Assembly: GCA_014799665.1 (NCBI GenBank)
Contig: JAAVHP010000010.1
Span: 66,993 to 130,992 of the forward strand
DNA from: Clostridiales bacterium
GTDB taxonomy: Bacteria > Bacillota > Clostridia > Christensenellales > Pumilibacteraceae
Length of the DNA: 64,000 nt
Reading direction: 5' to 3'
Part shown: positions 18,401 through 25,949 of the stretch, piece after piece
Position numbering within the stretch: position 1 is the stretch's first letter
Layout: the number at the start of each line of letters is the position of its first letter
Notes under the pieces: model-generated
What the model was told of the DNA's origin: nothing
Seen by the model: only the letters and a program-made list of their open reading frames with translations
Databases searched by the model: none
Program-made: the position numbers and the translations under genes

Positions 18401-19502
18401 CGTCAACACCGCTAAGCTCAAAACCTTCGCCCTACCCTTCGAAGCAGGCGCAGAGGTAGAGATAGAAATTCCCGCCGATTACAACCAAAACAACGGCAAA
18501 GCCGACTATTCGGATATCTCCAAGGTCAAGCACCTGTTATACGACGTAATGAATACGGCGGGTATGATGGAGTTTGAAATCGGCAGCACGGACGCAAGCA
18601 GCTCCAATACCGATAATGTCAGCATTACAATATCATTAGGCACTCTCGATATAATCAATATAAAAATACGCATCAACGCAAAAGTAAAGATTATGAGTAA
18701 GACCGAATACTTACCTTTGCTGACCGAGGAAGAAAAGCTCGAACTGATCGCAAGCAACGCCGGAACGTTACCGCAGTTCATGACAGCCGCCGCAATAACT
18801 ATAAATAACAGCGGCAACACAACCTATGTTCACGATAGCCAAACCCAGTTATTCTTCTTCAATAACAAGATATACATAAGCGGCGCGGAGGAGTACACGA
18901 CGGGCACTATAATTAAAAGCTACAAAACAAGACAAATCGCCGTCGTTTATACGCTCGAAGACATGGCGAATCTGATGTCCGATACCGATAAGCTGATGGA
19001 TAATTTCGTATTCTATCTCATACCGTTCAAATCCAAAGTCCTAGCTGTTATAAATCTCAGAGATATGGTTAAGGAGCAAATCAAAAAAGATTATTCGGCG
19101 AACGCAACGCCCAAAACGTTTGCCAATATCTTCGGCGGATATAACTATAACGACGGAAATCATACTTTTAACTTAGACTTACAGGCATTAGCTCAAAACA
19201 CAATGCTTGGAAACGCCGAAATCATATTTAACGGCGCGAACAACGAGGACGACGACGATATTGTAACGAACAACTACGTAAGCAAGCTGACTGCAAAAAT
19301 AGACATTATGAGCTTCGTTAATATCAATTTGACCGAAACGCTAAGAAACGTAAACCTAGACCAAGAAACGCAAACCATTTCGTCGAGCGGCTTGGGCGAT
19401 ATAAAGGTACAAAGCGTGGGAAATCTCGGCACGTACGACTTCGTAACTACGATAGGTCAAATCAAAAACTACACCGCCTGGACGCCTTACAGCCAATTGT
19501 AA
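12438..19502 (+). CDS. Giant (2354-residue) membrane-anchored repeat protein
   Basis: No known function. The N-terminus is basic (KKSTFFKRRK), followed by one hydrophobic segment (LILSLIIVLVIGVLAGF) that would anchor or export the protein. Everything after it is strand-rich and polar. At least six related units of about 200-240 residues can be seen, each with a line like VVYVKVGNIDARGTAEDLPD, TTYVSNGKLKFKGNADSI, TAYVSYKQINIVGSTDDIPA or KVYVDSGKIKLSF, followed by a helix. Such repeats suggest a long lipid- or ligand-cradling or rod-like protein, but I cannot name a family. There is no sortase motif at the C-terminus and no catalytic motif. It is a single-gene unit on the plus strand between minus-strand operons. 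Confidence 0.8.
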   Translation: MQPKSLMKKSTFFKRRKILILSLIIVLVIGVLAGFTDPFKSDGTIHKAGFGETIVMEKELPDSGTPSDYDLISNLQFAAYKIHHASFFKGVSDGASSADLGISSYTQSIHNTRVATGDGIVYAETISSSSLKNLAEQKYADNGIIIFRPSTSVSNGKATYGDKAYAMSYDDYSAAYGTVPNQLSKYVVTKETILGVKDLNAPQTQSQANGVLTSSDESDDGFGFDFYVPENLVRGEDGNYLFELTLDADKSSIYYRNEVRTLGGADQNPKFYAVTLTVCIDENWTPLYVTVVENYDIAIPVLGAMNCTSKVTEIFTQIDDPNGEVPERDFFTPFVEQAKLDGFTPPEIPAGSSSPADYLAGAFADYISGAKNLDLSLDIKNDYLSAYNVKASVNIKDLDIQALIGSLYFRYADDRVNIKCNNVNGYIEASDLAALSGNADIAALMSALPKLDLDVTQIFGGDMLGRVFNDCEMTSDKGVTRIRMPFDLDLDVIDPSLGKANIDASIYIRDDDKALQSISGVVEILGQTIKIEAKPLKQAFSAPSTDGAVNLKGALDFIPDIIKTATSKTFGVSGNIAAQGATVGVTAYIDTTDRITADAVLSMLGVDLSVKYVNDVVYVKVGNIDARGTAEDLPDLLKAIQAISGMDVDALVKTLKTIMPTTLSEYTNMLNSLTVTDNELGIGLKFLTAPIDIKLTRDDGKLSGVNFGIDFDRFGIKVNASADLALAYPEPRAVEVPTGAEYITFAQLTAIIKSAIPYAQAKGFDLSLGGKAGRHSVTGNAAIDISGDEINACGSISAFGQAIDFAVADGTTYVSNGKLKFKGNADSIGAIKPAATELMNNVTIEQTIDVTKLINTMLDSVKSVTVDENGVLYVNIKRGDDISLTVSVDIVNGIVTANGTALGYAIDITADMVITDGVTVDEPQDKYEYIDISVFAETLEKAAEIVDAGAFAADMQVNALGQSYAAKITVDFADGALKASLDMQDLGLNATVIGKTAYVSYKQINIVGSTDDIPALLTALGDIIPTDIQKIIDAVLNGNIEVLKTINTALSALTSLTYSDGALTAVIDSNDLSVAVTLALDLSNIELITSVDGEQVKASLTGLAATNDRVNTPVGEFAQASEIIKAAQPFIPLALDILSSKAMSVSLGGNINGYTLSSVDGEEVRTEVITPYSGNVYIGFEHGLQAQAELTISGVKVVISITNGKIYASIGDGIKIYEQLSLNAIYDILEKIDGIKAGVYEKATAIIDAILNTTLDQIIDAASLYPVQNGFGLSLTDIIPDVSSVISLDFVNDDKLAALGLNIQINETSIELALTSVYGENGTLQTLSASGEVYSLDLGIQAADVKTVAVTDEADYIPLSLVTEYIAPAFDLIESAHGAKYITLDLGATAELWNGKTTDISGTVAISLDPLAVEAKLNLFDGTADTTEVNIKLVGKKVYVDSGKIKLSFDIDADRERIYEVLTHYLDEDHYLMQEVKKLLVGGTSASAFSSISLLVERLGEISGARDIQNVIGLTLSSVGNIAGDSTLKTLIGMFNVLARNGELTVGVNALGMTVNATPHLTYTEDGAYISGATATTNLSLGGKAIGLSFNVTDYYIGSTAIEITAPAADYVSIAEFVEAIDNGVSTFTTKYERIEGDNVFEDITVEAQSFKFDYEIFAIETNENGEAVKDAEGRDKPLTVNGVKAVAKKISVKNIDGKSALKLSFVHQADENGKPIEGSGKYKLNLEAHIYIDIQTATDGNYNAWSSGNTLPVYLDLYVVNNSSYPDGLAFVDYREQAADGTGERISIDYRSVLQIVAAVLNIMGLDDETVGQLVGKENVQKLDTTVFESMDIAGLNELKATLKNGVKALNYAKDGAAKLGEAWNTVFTAGSIDGLTAQLETLAEQLGEATELFELAKNAMTGEATADEQPEEQPAQGDGKVNGKLFKDIVNGISFKTETSGAHKILSADIDNEVTTQTEGTSNVTVKMTDGAVKNTVEEITVGGLDVNTAKLKTFALPFEAGAEVEIEIPADYNQNNGKADYSDISKVKHLLYDVMNTAGMMEFEIGSTDASSSNTDNVSITISLGTLDIINIKIRINAKVKIMSKTEYLPLLTEEEKLELIASNAGTLPQFMTAAAITINNSGNTTYVHDSQTQLFFFNNKIYISGAEEYTTGTIIKSYKTRQIAVVYTLEDMANLMSDTDKLMDNFVFYLIPFKSKVLAVINLRDMVKEQIKKDYSANATPKTFANIFGGYNYNDGNHTFNLDLQALAQNTMLGNAEIIFNGANNEDDDDIVTNNYVSKLTAKIDIMSFVNINLTETLRNVNLDQETQTISSSGLGDIKVQSVGNLGTYDFVTTIGQIKNYTAWTPYSQL

Positions 19503-19510
19503 TTTTTTCT

Positions 19511-19594
19511 CTTCTTTCTTGTGAACAAGAAAGAAGCAAAGAAAACTTCTTACTTTCTTTTTCGAAAGAAAGTAAGCAAAGAAAACTTACGTTA
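19511..19594 (+). repeat. Two short hairpin repeats (TACTTTCT family)
   Basis: First hairpin CTTCTTTCTTG / CAAGAAAGAAG at 19511-19536, tail CAAAGAAAACTTC. Second hairpin TTACTTTCTTT / AAAGAAAGTAA at 19550-19575, tail GCAAAGAAAACTTACG. Both lie just after the giant gene. Confidence 0.75.
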
Positions 19595-19608
19595 AATAAC
19601 TATTAAAT

Positions 19609-19650
19609 AAACAATACCGCCTACTCTATATAGAGCAGACGGTATTGTTT
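19609..19650. terminator. Bidirectional terminator after the giant gene
   Basis: AAACAATACCG pairs with CGGTATTGTTT around an inner CTCTATATAGAG palindrome, with T-rich sequence on both exits. Confidence 0.7.
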
Positions 19651-19675
19651 ATATTATAATATTTTAACGTAAAAG

Positions 19676-19815
19676 TTTCTTGCCTACTTCTTTTCAAAGC
19701 AACGTCGAGAAACGTCTTACGAAAAGCTCTTATTCGGGTGTTTTGCAAAAACCACCCGCACAATTCCACACCCGACACTAAAAGTTTCTTGCTTACTTCT
19801 TTTCAAAGAAGTAAG
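19676..19815 (-). repeat. Short hairpin repeats at the 3' end of potD
   Basis: Two minus-strand copies. The one at 19792-19815 (CTTACTTCTTT / AAAGAAGTAAG) abuts the potD stop codon; its tail GCAAGAAACTTTTA continues to 19779. The copy at 19676-19708 keeps the tail and one arm but is broken before the second arm. The ~70 nt between holds no gene. Confidence 0.65.
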
Positions 19816-21075
19816 TTAGCTTGTTTTAACGTCTATCCACATACTGTCGAGCTCGGTGCTGCGCGCCTTGCCGAAATCTCGCATAACGCCGCACCGCGCA
19901 AGCGTCTCCTCGGTCGGGAACAGCATATCGATATACATCGGCTTAAACCAGTCCTCTTTCTCAAAGAACAAGCTGTCCTCGTCCTCGCCGTCGTCCTCCA
20001 AGAGCGCAGCCTTGGCGTCTTCCATAACCGCACGGCTCGCCATGGACGCACCCATGTAATCGAAGTTCCGCATAGCAAAATCGTACTCGTCGTCGTAGGT
20101 ATTGATAAACTTAATAAAATAGTTCGCCGCTTCGACGTTACCCGCATACTTGGGAATGATCCAGCCGTCGACCCAAACGTTACTCCCCTCTTTGGGCACT
20201 TCGTAATAGAAATGCTCGCCGCCGTCCTCTTGCATTATAAGGCAGGAATCGCACGTCCAGAACAGCCCGAGCCACGCCTCGGTAGTACCCGCAAGCATAT
20301 CGTTCTTGCCGTCGTCCACCTCGTACTTGTATAACAGCTTTTTCTGCTCGATAAGCGTCGACTGCGCCTGAGCAATACTCGCGTCTGAGATCTCAGAGAA
20401 GATCTTTGTGATCTCGGCTTGGTATGATTCATTATAATCAGTATAACTATCGCTGAGCGCGGATAGCTTGTCGCGGTTCGCGTAAATGCTCGCAACCGAG
20501 TACGCGTCGCGCACGCTGTCTTTCATAAGTATGCGCTTAGAATACTCGCTCGACCACATAGCCTCCCACGACTTCATGTCCTCTGTACCCGCCTCGATAT
20601 GATCGGTGTCGTACATTATCCCGAACGTGCCCCACACGTATGGCACGTAGTATTCGTTATCGGGATCGAACGGTCTGACCATTTCGGCAAGCCCGTCGTA
20701 CAAGAACCCGTCCTCGGTCATGTCGAAAATATCCCGATCGATCTTTTGCGCCAGCCCTTCTTTGATCATGCGCTCCGCCATGTAGTCGGACGGACAAACA
20801 AGATCGTAATCGGTATTGAGCACCTCGATACGCATTATCATGTCCTCGTTGGTATCGAACGTATCGTACTGCACCGTTATGCGCTTCCCCGTCTGCTCCT
20901 CGTACCATTCCTCGAACTCGGGCAAAAGATCCTCGTCGATATAATCGCCCCAGTTATATATCCTAAGCACCTCGTCGCGCGCCGTGCACCCAACGAGCGT
21001 CGCGGGCGCGGCACAGGCAATGACCGCCGCAGTCAGCGCGGCTACCGTCTTTCTTGATTTATTGGATAGTTTCAT
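19816..21075 (-). CDS. potD: Spermidine/putrescine ABC transporter substrate-binding lipoprotein
   Basis: A 419-residue lipoprotein that binds polyamine outside the cell for PotABC. The signal ends in a lipobox LVGC near residue 25. The mature start VLRIYNWGDYIDEDLLPEFE is the classic PotD N-terminus, and YDLVCPSDYMAERMI, YYVPYVWGTFGIMY and WLGLFWTCDSCLIMQEDGG fit the family. AGGAGGGTGATT precedes this ATG; the frame extends upstream only through the 126-nt repeat. Last gene of the regulator-potABCD operon. Confidence 0.93.
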   Translation of the reverse strand: MKLSNKSRKTVAALTAAVIACAAPATLVGCTARDEVLRIYNWGDYIDEDLLPEFEEWYEEQTGKRITVQYDTFDTNEDMIMRIEVLNTDYDLVCPSDYMAERMIKEGLAQKIDRDIFDMTEDGFLYDGLAEMVRPFDPDNEYYVPYVWGTFGIMYDTDHIEAGTEDMKSWEAMWSSEYSKRILMKDSVRDAYSVASIYANRDKLSALSDSYTDYNESYQAEITKIFSEISDASIAQAQSTLIEQKKLLYKYEVDDGKNDMLAGTTEAWLGLFWTCDSCLIMQEDGGEHFYYEVPKEGSNVWVDGWIIPKYAGNVEAANYFIKFINTYDDEYDFAMRNFDYMGASMASRAVMEDAKAALLEDDGEDEDSLFFEKEDWFKPMYIDMLFPTEETLARCGVMRDFGKARSTELDSMWIDVKTS

Positions 21076-21087
21076 AATCACCCTCCT

Positions 21088-21282
21088 AACGGGAGCGGAG
21101 TCGCGCGTCAGACGGACAACAGTCGGCACGCGCGCGACGGGAGTGTAGACCCACCTACATGACCAAGGCAACCAAATGTTGCACGTCCCTTGGTTTGTCG
21201 CTCATCTCATAGTTGTGTATAGCTTGCAACGAATCAGCCTGTGGCTGCGTAGTCCGTATCACGCGATGAATACGCTCCCGTT
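21088..21282 (-). repeat. 126-nt-family palindromic 3'-end element, copy 2 (expanded)
   Basis: Between potC and potD. Minus-strand arms AACGGGAGCG (21282-21273) and CGCTCCCGTT (21097-21088) pair perfectly and differ from every other copy. The ACGGAC/GTCCGT helix is a compensatory variant of ACGGGC/GCCCGT in copy 1. The central TGTAG/CTACA hairpin block is identical to copy 1. About 70 nt of extra sequence lies on the potC side. The arm includes two bases of the potC stop codon and ends directly before the potD ribosome-binding site. Confidence 0.8.
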
Positions 21283-22084
21283 ATTTAGCCGCCATAAGCG
21301 CCTTCTTCTTACGCTTAGCCGAAACCACGTTGAGCGCGATAAGCACCGCAAGCACCGCCACGAACAGTATCGCAGACAACGCTCTCAGCGTGGGGTCCGC
21401 GCCGCGCTTGGCGAGCGCGTTATACAAATACACGGGAATCGTCTCGATACTGCCGTTGACGAACTTGGAAACGATAAAGTCGTCGAGCGAGAGCGCGAAC
21501 GCCATGACGAACCCGCTTATCATGCCGGGTATGAGCTGCGGCACGACCACGGTCAGCATCGACCGTATGGGCGAACACCCGAGATCGACTCCCGCCTCGT
21601 AAAGATTGGGATTGAGCTGAGCGAGCTTAGGCGTGACCGACAGAATAACGTACGGCACGGTTATCATGGTGTGCGCGATAATAAGCGTCGTCCACCCGTA
21701 CGGCAGGCGCAGCGCGAGGAAGAACATCATGAACGTAACGCCCGTCACGATCTCGGCGTTCTCCATGGTAATGTTCGCGATAAAGTTCGCCGTCGTCTTT
21801 TTCCACTTGCGCATATAGTAAATGCCGATAGCGGCTGTCGTGCCGAGCACGGTCGCAAGCGCCGCCGCCACGAACGCGAGTATGAACGAGTTCTTAAACG
21901 CGTTCATGATACTGCTGTTGGTGAACAGATCCTTGTACAGCTCGAACGAGAACCCGCTCCACACGCCGAGCGCCTTAGCGTCGGTAAACGAGTACACTAT
22001 TAATATAATGATAGGGATATACATGACGGCGAGCATAATGCCGACGAACGTCCAAATAAGCCCCGTCTTAACTCTCTTATTCAC
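21281..22084 (-). CDS. potC: Spermidine/putrescine ABC transporter permease PotC
   Basis: A 267-residue inner-membrane permease with six hydrophobic segments. The EAA-loop region reads YEAGVDLGCSPIRSMLTVVV, and LSLDDFIVSKFVNG is typical of PotC. I start it at a GTG that overlaps the potB stop by four bases (GTGA) and follows GGAGG; the longer upstream frame is the shadow of potB. Confidence 0.9.
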   Translation of the reverse strand: MNKRVKTGLIWTFVGIMLAVMYIPIIILIVYSFTDAKALGVWSGFSFELYKDLFTNSSIMNAFKNSFILAFVAAALATVLGTTAAIGIYYMRKWKKTTANFIANITMENAEIVTGVTFMMFFLALRLPYGWTTLIIAHTMITVPYVILSVTPKLAQLNPNLYEAGVDLGCSPIRSMLTVVVPQLIPGMISGFVMAFALSLDDFIVSKFVNGSIETIPVYLYNALAKRGADPTLRALSAILFVAVLAVLIALNVVSAKRKKKALMAAK

Positions 22085-22938
22085 AGCACACCTCCTATCT
22101 CGGCGGAGTGACCCTTGCTCAGCTTGTTGGCTATGACAACGGTAACGGCGATAAGCACCAAAAGTATGAGCGAGTACGCCGACCCGATATTCCAACCGCC
22201 GCTGTTCGCGAACCACTGGTTGATGATGTTACCGAACATATATGTGGAAGTATCGCCCAAAACGTCGGATATGGCAAAGGTCGACACCGTAGGCATGAAC
22301 ACCATGAGCACGCCCGAAACAATCCCGGGCAGCGACAGCGGCAGCCTGACCTTGAAAAGCGTCGTTATCGGCGACGCGCCGAGGTCGTGCGAAGCTTCTA
22401 TAAGTGAGCGGTCCATGCCCGACAGCACCGAGTACAGCGGGAGCAGCATGAACGGGAAAAAGTCGTAAACCATGCCGATAGTGACCGCCACCCACGCATT
22501 GGAAATTTCGAGCATATACAGCACGATCTTGACCGCGTACGTTCTAAGAAGCGAGTTGATCCACATAGGCAGAACGAACAGCATTACGATAATAAACTTG
22601 CCGTTGAGCGCCGACGACGACAGCGCAAGCGCCAAGGGGTACGCCAAAAGGAAGCACACGACCGTCGTTATAAACGCGATAAGGAACGACTTGCCCATGA
22701 CCGCCATAATGTTCGGTCGGGAAAAGAAGTGCACGAAGTTCGCGCCCGAAATGCCGCCCGTCGCGCCGTCGGTGAACGCGTAGTACAGCATTATGAACAT
22801 GGGCACGACTACGAACAGTATGCTCAGCGCAAGATACGGCAGCGCGAACGCCGAACGCTTAATCCCGCGTATTTTGAGCTTTTTGGGCTTGCGGCCCTCG
22901 CCGTCCGCAATGACCGCGGTATCGGTATTATTCGCCAT
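22081..22938 (-). CDS. potB: Spermidine/putrescine ABC transporter permease PotB
   Basis: A 285-residue permease with six hydrophobic segments and the EAA-like loop IEASHDLGASPITTLFKVRL. The N-terminus is a short charged cytosolic tail (MANNTDTAVIADGEGRKPKK). The ATG lies 11 bases inside the end of potA, so the two are translationally coupled. The upstream frame extension belongs to potA. Confidence 0.9.
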   Translation of the reverse strand: MANNTDTAVIADGEGRKPKKLKIRGIKRSAFALPYLALSILFVVVPMFIMLYYAFTDGATGGISGANFVHFFSRPNIMAVMGKSFLIAFITTVVCFLLAYPLALALSSSALNGKFIIVMLFVLPMWINSLLRTYAVKIVLYMLEISNAWVAVTIGMVYDFFPFMLLPLYSVLSGMDRSLIEASHDLGASPITTLFKVRLPLSLPGIVSGVLMVFMPTVSTFAISDVLGDTSTYMFGNIINQWFANSGGWNIGSAYSLILLVLIAVTVVIANKLSKGHSAEIGGVL

Positions 22939-24433
22939 CGGTCTCGCCCTCCTCGGTTTCTTCCGCAGCCTGTTCCTCGGCGGCGCTTTCCGCCTTCTCG
23001 GCGCGCGCGACCGAAATATCCGCGGGATCGATCTTAATACCCACGCGGTCGCCGATATCCCACTCGTCCACGGTATCGATAAAGAAGTCGTTATCGTCAT
23101 CGGTATACACCTGAACCTGATAGTAGCTACCCTTATACAGCGTTTGCGTAACGTTAGCGCCGATAACGCCGTCGTCCTCGTCGTCGGTAAGCTCGATCTT
23201 GTCGAACGGTATGGAAACGCGCACCTCGTCGCCGCGTTCGAGGTCGAGCGTATTGTTAAACTCGAACTCGCCGCCGCAGAACTCGACGGTGTTCTCGCCC
23301 GTAACGGTCGCCGAAAACTCGTTGACCGTTTTAAGCTTTTTCATGATATGAATGCCGTCGGGCTCGATATTGAGCTTGACCTTTTCGCCCGGCGTATGCT
23401 CGACAGTGCTCTGCACCGTGAACTGATAATCGGCGGCGAGTATTTCCATTTCGTAGTACATACCCTTGAAAACGGTAGACACTACTTCGCCGTCCAGCTC
23501 GCCTTTTTTGCCGTTTATGATTATATCCTCGGGACGAATGACAAGGTCGACCTTCTCGTCCTTTTCAAAACCCTTATCCAAGCACTTAAAGCCCGTGCCG
23601 CAGAACTCGACCAAAAAGTCCTTGCGCATAACGCCCGACAAAATATTACTCTCGCCTATAAAGTCGGCAACGAACGCGTTAGCCGGCTCGTCGTATATCT
23701 TTTTGGGCGGACCGTACTGCTGCACCGCGCCATCCGTCATTACTACAACCTTATCGGACATGGTGAGCGCTTCTTCCTGATCGTGCGTAACGTAGATAAA
23801 CGTTATGCCGATATTCTTGTGCATGGCGGCAAGCTCGATCTGCATCTCCTTGCGCATTTTAAGATCGAGCGCGCCGAGCGGCTCGTCGAGTAGCAAGACC
23901 TTGGGCTCGCACACTATGGCGCGCGCTATCGCAATGCGCTGCTGCTGTCCGCCCGAAAGTCCCGTAATATCGCGGTGTCCGTACGCTTCGAGATTGACGA
24001 GTTTGAGCACGCGCTCGACCTTTTGCGCAATCTCGTCCTTGGTGAACTTGCGCATAATCGGTCTGCCCTTTTTATCGACCTCGCCCGTCGGGATACGTTT
24101 GAGTTTGAGCCCGAACGCTATGTTTTTAAACACGTTAAGGTGCGGGAACAGCGCGTACTTTTGGAATACCGTGTTAATGGGTCGCAAATGCGGCGGCATG
24201 GTAGTAACGTCCTGCTTTTCGAGGAATATCGAGCCCGAAGTGGGAAGCTCGAACCCCGCTATCATGCGTAGAAGCGTGGTCTTGCCGCAGCCCGACGGAC
24301 CGAGCAAGGTCACAAACTCGCCGCGCCTTACGGCAAGATTGACGTTGTCTACGGCGGTTATCCCGTCAAAGACCTTCGTCACGTTCTTGATTTCGATAAT
24401 GTTATCGAACTTTTCTCTCGTCGCAATTGCCAT
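22928..24433 (-). CDS. potA: Spermidine/putrescine ABC transporter ATPase PotA with doubled regulatory domain
   Basis: A 501-residue ATPase that powers polyamine import. Walker A GPSGCGKTT lies near residue 45, the signature LSGGQQQR near 160, and Walker B VLLLDEPLGALD near 180. The C-terminal part is long. It has one TOBE-like unit with VVSTVFKGMYYEMEIL (about 325) and a second with NVTQTLYKGSYYQVQVYT (about 445), then an acidic Glu/Ala tail. Typical PotA has about 370 residues and one such region. AGGAG precedes this ATG by a normal spacing. Confidence 0.92.
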   Translation of the reverse strand: MAIATREKFDNIIEIKNVTKVFDGITAVDNVNLAVRRGEFVTLLGPSGCGKTTLLRMIAGFELPTSGSIFLEKQDVTTMPPHLRPINTVFQKYALFPHLNVFKNIAFGLKLKRIPTGEVDKKGRPIMRKFTKDEIAQKVERVLKLVNLEAYGHRDITGLSGGQQQRIAIARAIVCEPKVLLLDEPLGALDLKMRKEMQIELAAMHKNIGITFIYVTHDQEEALTMSDKVVVMTDGAVQQYGPPKKIYDEPANAFVADFIGESNILSGVMRKDFLVEFCGTGFKCLDKGFEKDEKVDLVIRPEDIIINGKKGELDGEVVSTVFKGMYYEMEILAADYQFTVQSTVEHTPGEKVKLNIEPDGIHIMKKLKTVNEFSATVTGENTVEFCGGEFEFNNTLDLERGDEVRVSIPFDKIELTDDEDDGVIGANVTQTLYKGSYYQVQVYTDDDNDFFIDTVDEWDIGDRVGIKIDPADISVARAEKAESAAEEQAAEETEEGETDGE

Positions 24434-24451
24434 GATTTTCTCCTGACTTAT

Positions 24452-24497
24452 CTTCCCCATTTGGGGAAAGGGGACCGCGTTAGCGGTGGATGAGGGC
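24452..24497 (+). repeat. GC-rich double-hairpin repeat (GGGGACCGC family)
   Basis: CTTCCCCATTTGGGGAAAG hairpin followed by ACCGC-GTTA-GCGGT and GGATGAGGGC. It lies between the regulator gene and potA. Relatives are at 53251, 56891 and 60224. Confidence 0.75.
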
Positions 24498-24511
24498 TAT
24501 CCTAATTAGAC

Positions 24512-25066
24512 CTAAAATGTAGGGGGTGACGATATCCAAAGCACTACGCTTTTCCCGTCGAAAACGTTTCTTATATAATGCCGTTTATCGGACTGGAAGT
24601 AAAAGGTGTCGCCCTTGTTGGCTGTTGCCGTGCGCTCGCCCAAAACGATCTCCACACTGCCCTCTAACACGTACCCGAACTCCTCGCCCTCGTGCGGAAC
24701 GTCGGGGTCGGTTTCCGCATTTTTTTCGAGCTCGACGGTGATAGGCTCCATAGCGTTCTTTTGCGCCGACGGCACTATCCAATTGATCTTGATGTCGTCG
24801 TCCACCTTTTCAAAATAATCGGCGGGCGTATACACGAACTGCGCGTCGTCGTAGTCGGCAAAGAACTTGGACAGGCTCGACCCAAGCAGGGTCAATACGT
24901 CTATAAGCGTAGCTATCGACGGCGAAGTAAGGTCGTTTTCGAGCTGGCTTATAAACCCCTTGCTTAGCTCGGCGCGGTCGGCAAGTTCCTCTTGCGTAAG
25001 CCCGTTTTTAAGCCGCAAATCGCGCAGCTTCGACCCGATAGTAGGAATATTATTGCTCTCGTTCAC
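24512..25066 (-). CDS. XRE-cupin transcriptional regulator (PuuR-like), likely polyamine repressor
   Basis: A 184-residue two-domain regulator. Residues about 10-65 form an XRE helix-turn-helix (LRDLRLKNGLTQEELADRAE, then LSKGFISQLENDLTSPSIA). Residues about 110-180 form a cupin barrel (HEGEEFGYVLEGSVEIVLGE and GDTFYFQSDKRHYIRN) that would bind the effector. It heads potABCD, so polyamine control is the natural inference. I choose the GTG at 25066, which follows GGGAAG; an in-frame TTG at 25081 is the alternative. The promoter carries three GTTTAC half-sites. Confidence 0.85.
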   Translation of the reverse strand: MNESNNIPTIGSKLRDLRLKNGLTQEELADRAELSKGFISQLENDLTSPSIATLIDVLTLLGSSLSKFFADYDDAQFVYTPADYFEKVDDDIKINWIVPSAQKNAMEPITVELEKNAETDPDVPHEGEEFGYVLEGSVEIVLGERTATANKGDTFYFQSDKRHYIRNVFDGKSVVLWISSPPTF

Positions 25067-25098
25067 TTGAACACTTCCCAAAGATGTAAATTAGATTT

Positions 25099-25163
25099 AG
25101 TAAACTTTTTGTTTACATTTAGTAAACCTTTTGCATTATATAGTATATATGCACATATGTCAA
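25099..25163 (-). promoter_or_regulatory. Promoter and operator of the regulator-potABCD operon
   Basis: Minus strand: TTGACA (25163-25158), 17 nt, TATAAT (25140-25135). Just downstream are AGTAAAC (25099-25105), GTTTAC (25111-25116) and AGTAAAC (25121-25127) on the plus strand. They form alternating inverted half-sites over the transcription start, suited to autorepression by the XRE protein. Confidence 0.75.
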
Positions 25164-25195
25164 ATGATTTAGGGCATAATATCGATTTTTTTACA

Positions 25196-25226
25196 AAGAA
25201 AAACCGCCTGCATACGCAAACGGTTA
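25196..25226 (-). terminator. Terminator of the flavodoxin gene
   Basis: Minus strand AACCG and CGGTT arms around TTTGCGTATGCAGG, then a T run. It lies about 50 nt after the gene ending at 25278. Confidence 0.65.
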
Positions 25227-25277
25227 TAATAATTAAATATTAACCCTTTCTGTACTCTGTGCCTTGCGCCCTTACTA

Positions 25278-25940
25278 TTATCCTTTAAGCTTCTTTTTAA
25301 GCGCTTTCTTTTTGTTGTCGGGTGCCTTTGCAGCGGCTTCGAGCTCCTCGAAATACTTCTTACGCTCCTCGGGATCTGATATTTCCGCCGGCGAATAAAG
25401 CGTCTCATCTACCGTTCTGCCTTCGAGATAATCTATAAGCGGCTGAATATGAACGGGACGAACCTCGTCGAGCGGAGTCGTTACGGCGTTTATCATAGCC
25501 GTACCTGCCTCGCTGATAACGGACGATGATTTGATCTGGCGCACCGCCATAGCGACCTGCATCTTCTCGGTGCGGGTCAGTTCTTCCATATCGAACCCGC
25601 CCTGCGCATAGAACAGCGGCAGAAACTTTTCGTAAGAGACCGAAACCGTCGCGTCCTTGATCGCGTCGCAACGTTCCTTGCTGAACGGCGTAAACCCGAC
25701 GGCGCATACAGCGAGCTTTTCGTAGATGGCGTCGAGATAGTCGTTCATCTTTTTGAAATCCTGAATAACGCCGCCGCGAAGCGAACCGATATACAAATAT
25801 TTGTCGTAGCCCGAAAGCATATAGGGTTTGAGCTTTTCCACAGGTACGGCGTCGCAACCGAGCGCGTTGCCGAGAATATCCACGTAGCGTTTAACGTATC
25901 CGTGCGACGACTTAAAAATAATAAGCAATTTACCTTTCAT
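25278..25940 (-). CDS. Flavodoxin-domain protein (Flavodoxin_5-like)
   Basis: A 220-residue cytosolic protein. The start KLLIIFKSSHGYVKRYVDIL fits the FMN-binding first loop of Flavodoxin_5/HemG-like proteins. YDKYLYIGSLRGGVIQDFKK supplies the second strand and loop. The C-terminal third is helical and ends in a Lys/Ala tail (AAAKAPDNKKKALKKKLKG). Redox partner unknown. Its promoter uses the end of a 282-bp palindromic element as the -35 box. Confidence 0.75.
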   Translation of the reverse strand: MKGKLLIIFKSSHGYVKRYVDILGNALGCDAVPVEKLKPYMLSGYDKYLYIGSLRGGVIQDFKKMNDYLDAIYEKLAVCAVGFTPFSKERCDAIKDATVSVSYEKFLPLFYAQGGFDMEELTRTEKMQVAMAVRQIKSSSVISEAGTAMINAVTTPLDEVRPVHIQPLIDYLEGRTVDETLYSPAEISDPEERKKYFEELEAAAKAPDNKKKALKKKLKG

Positions 25941-25949
25941 AGTAGATAT

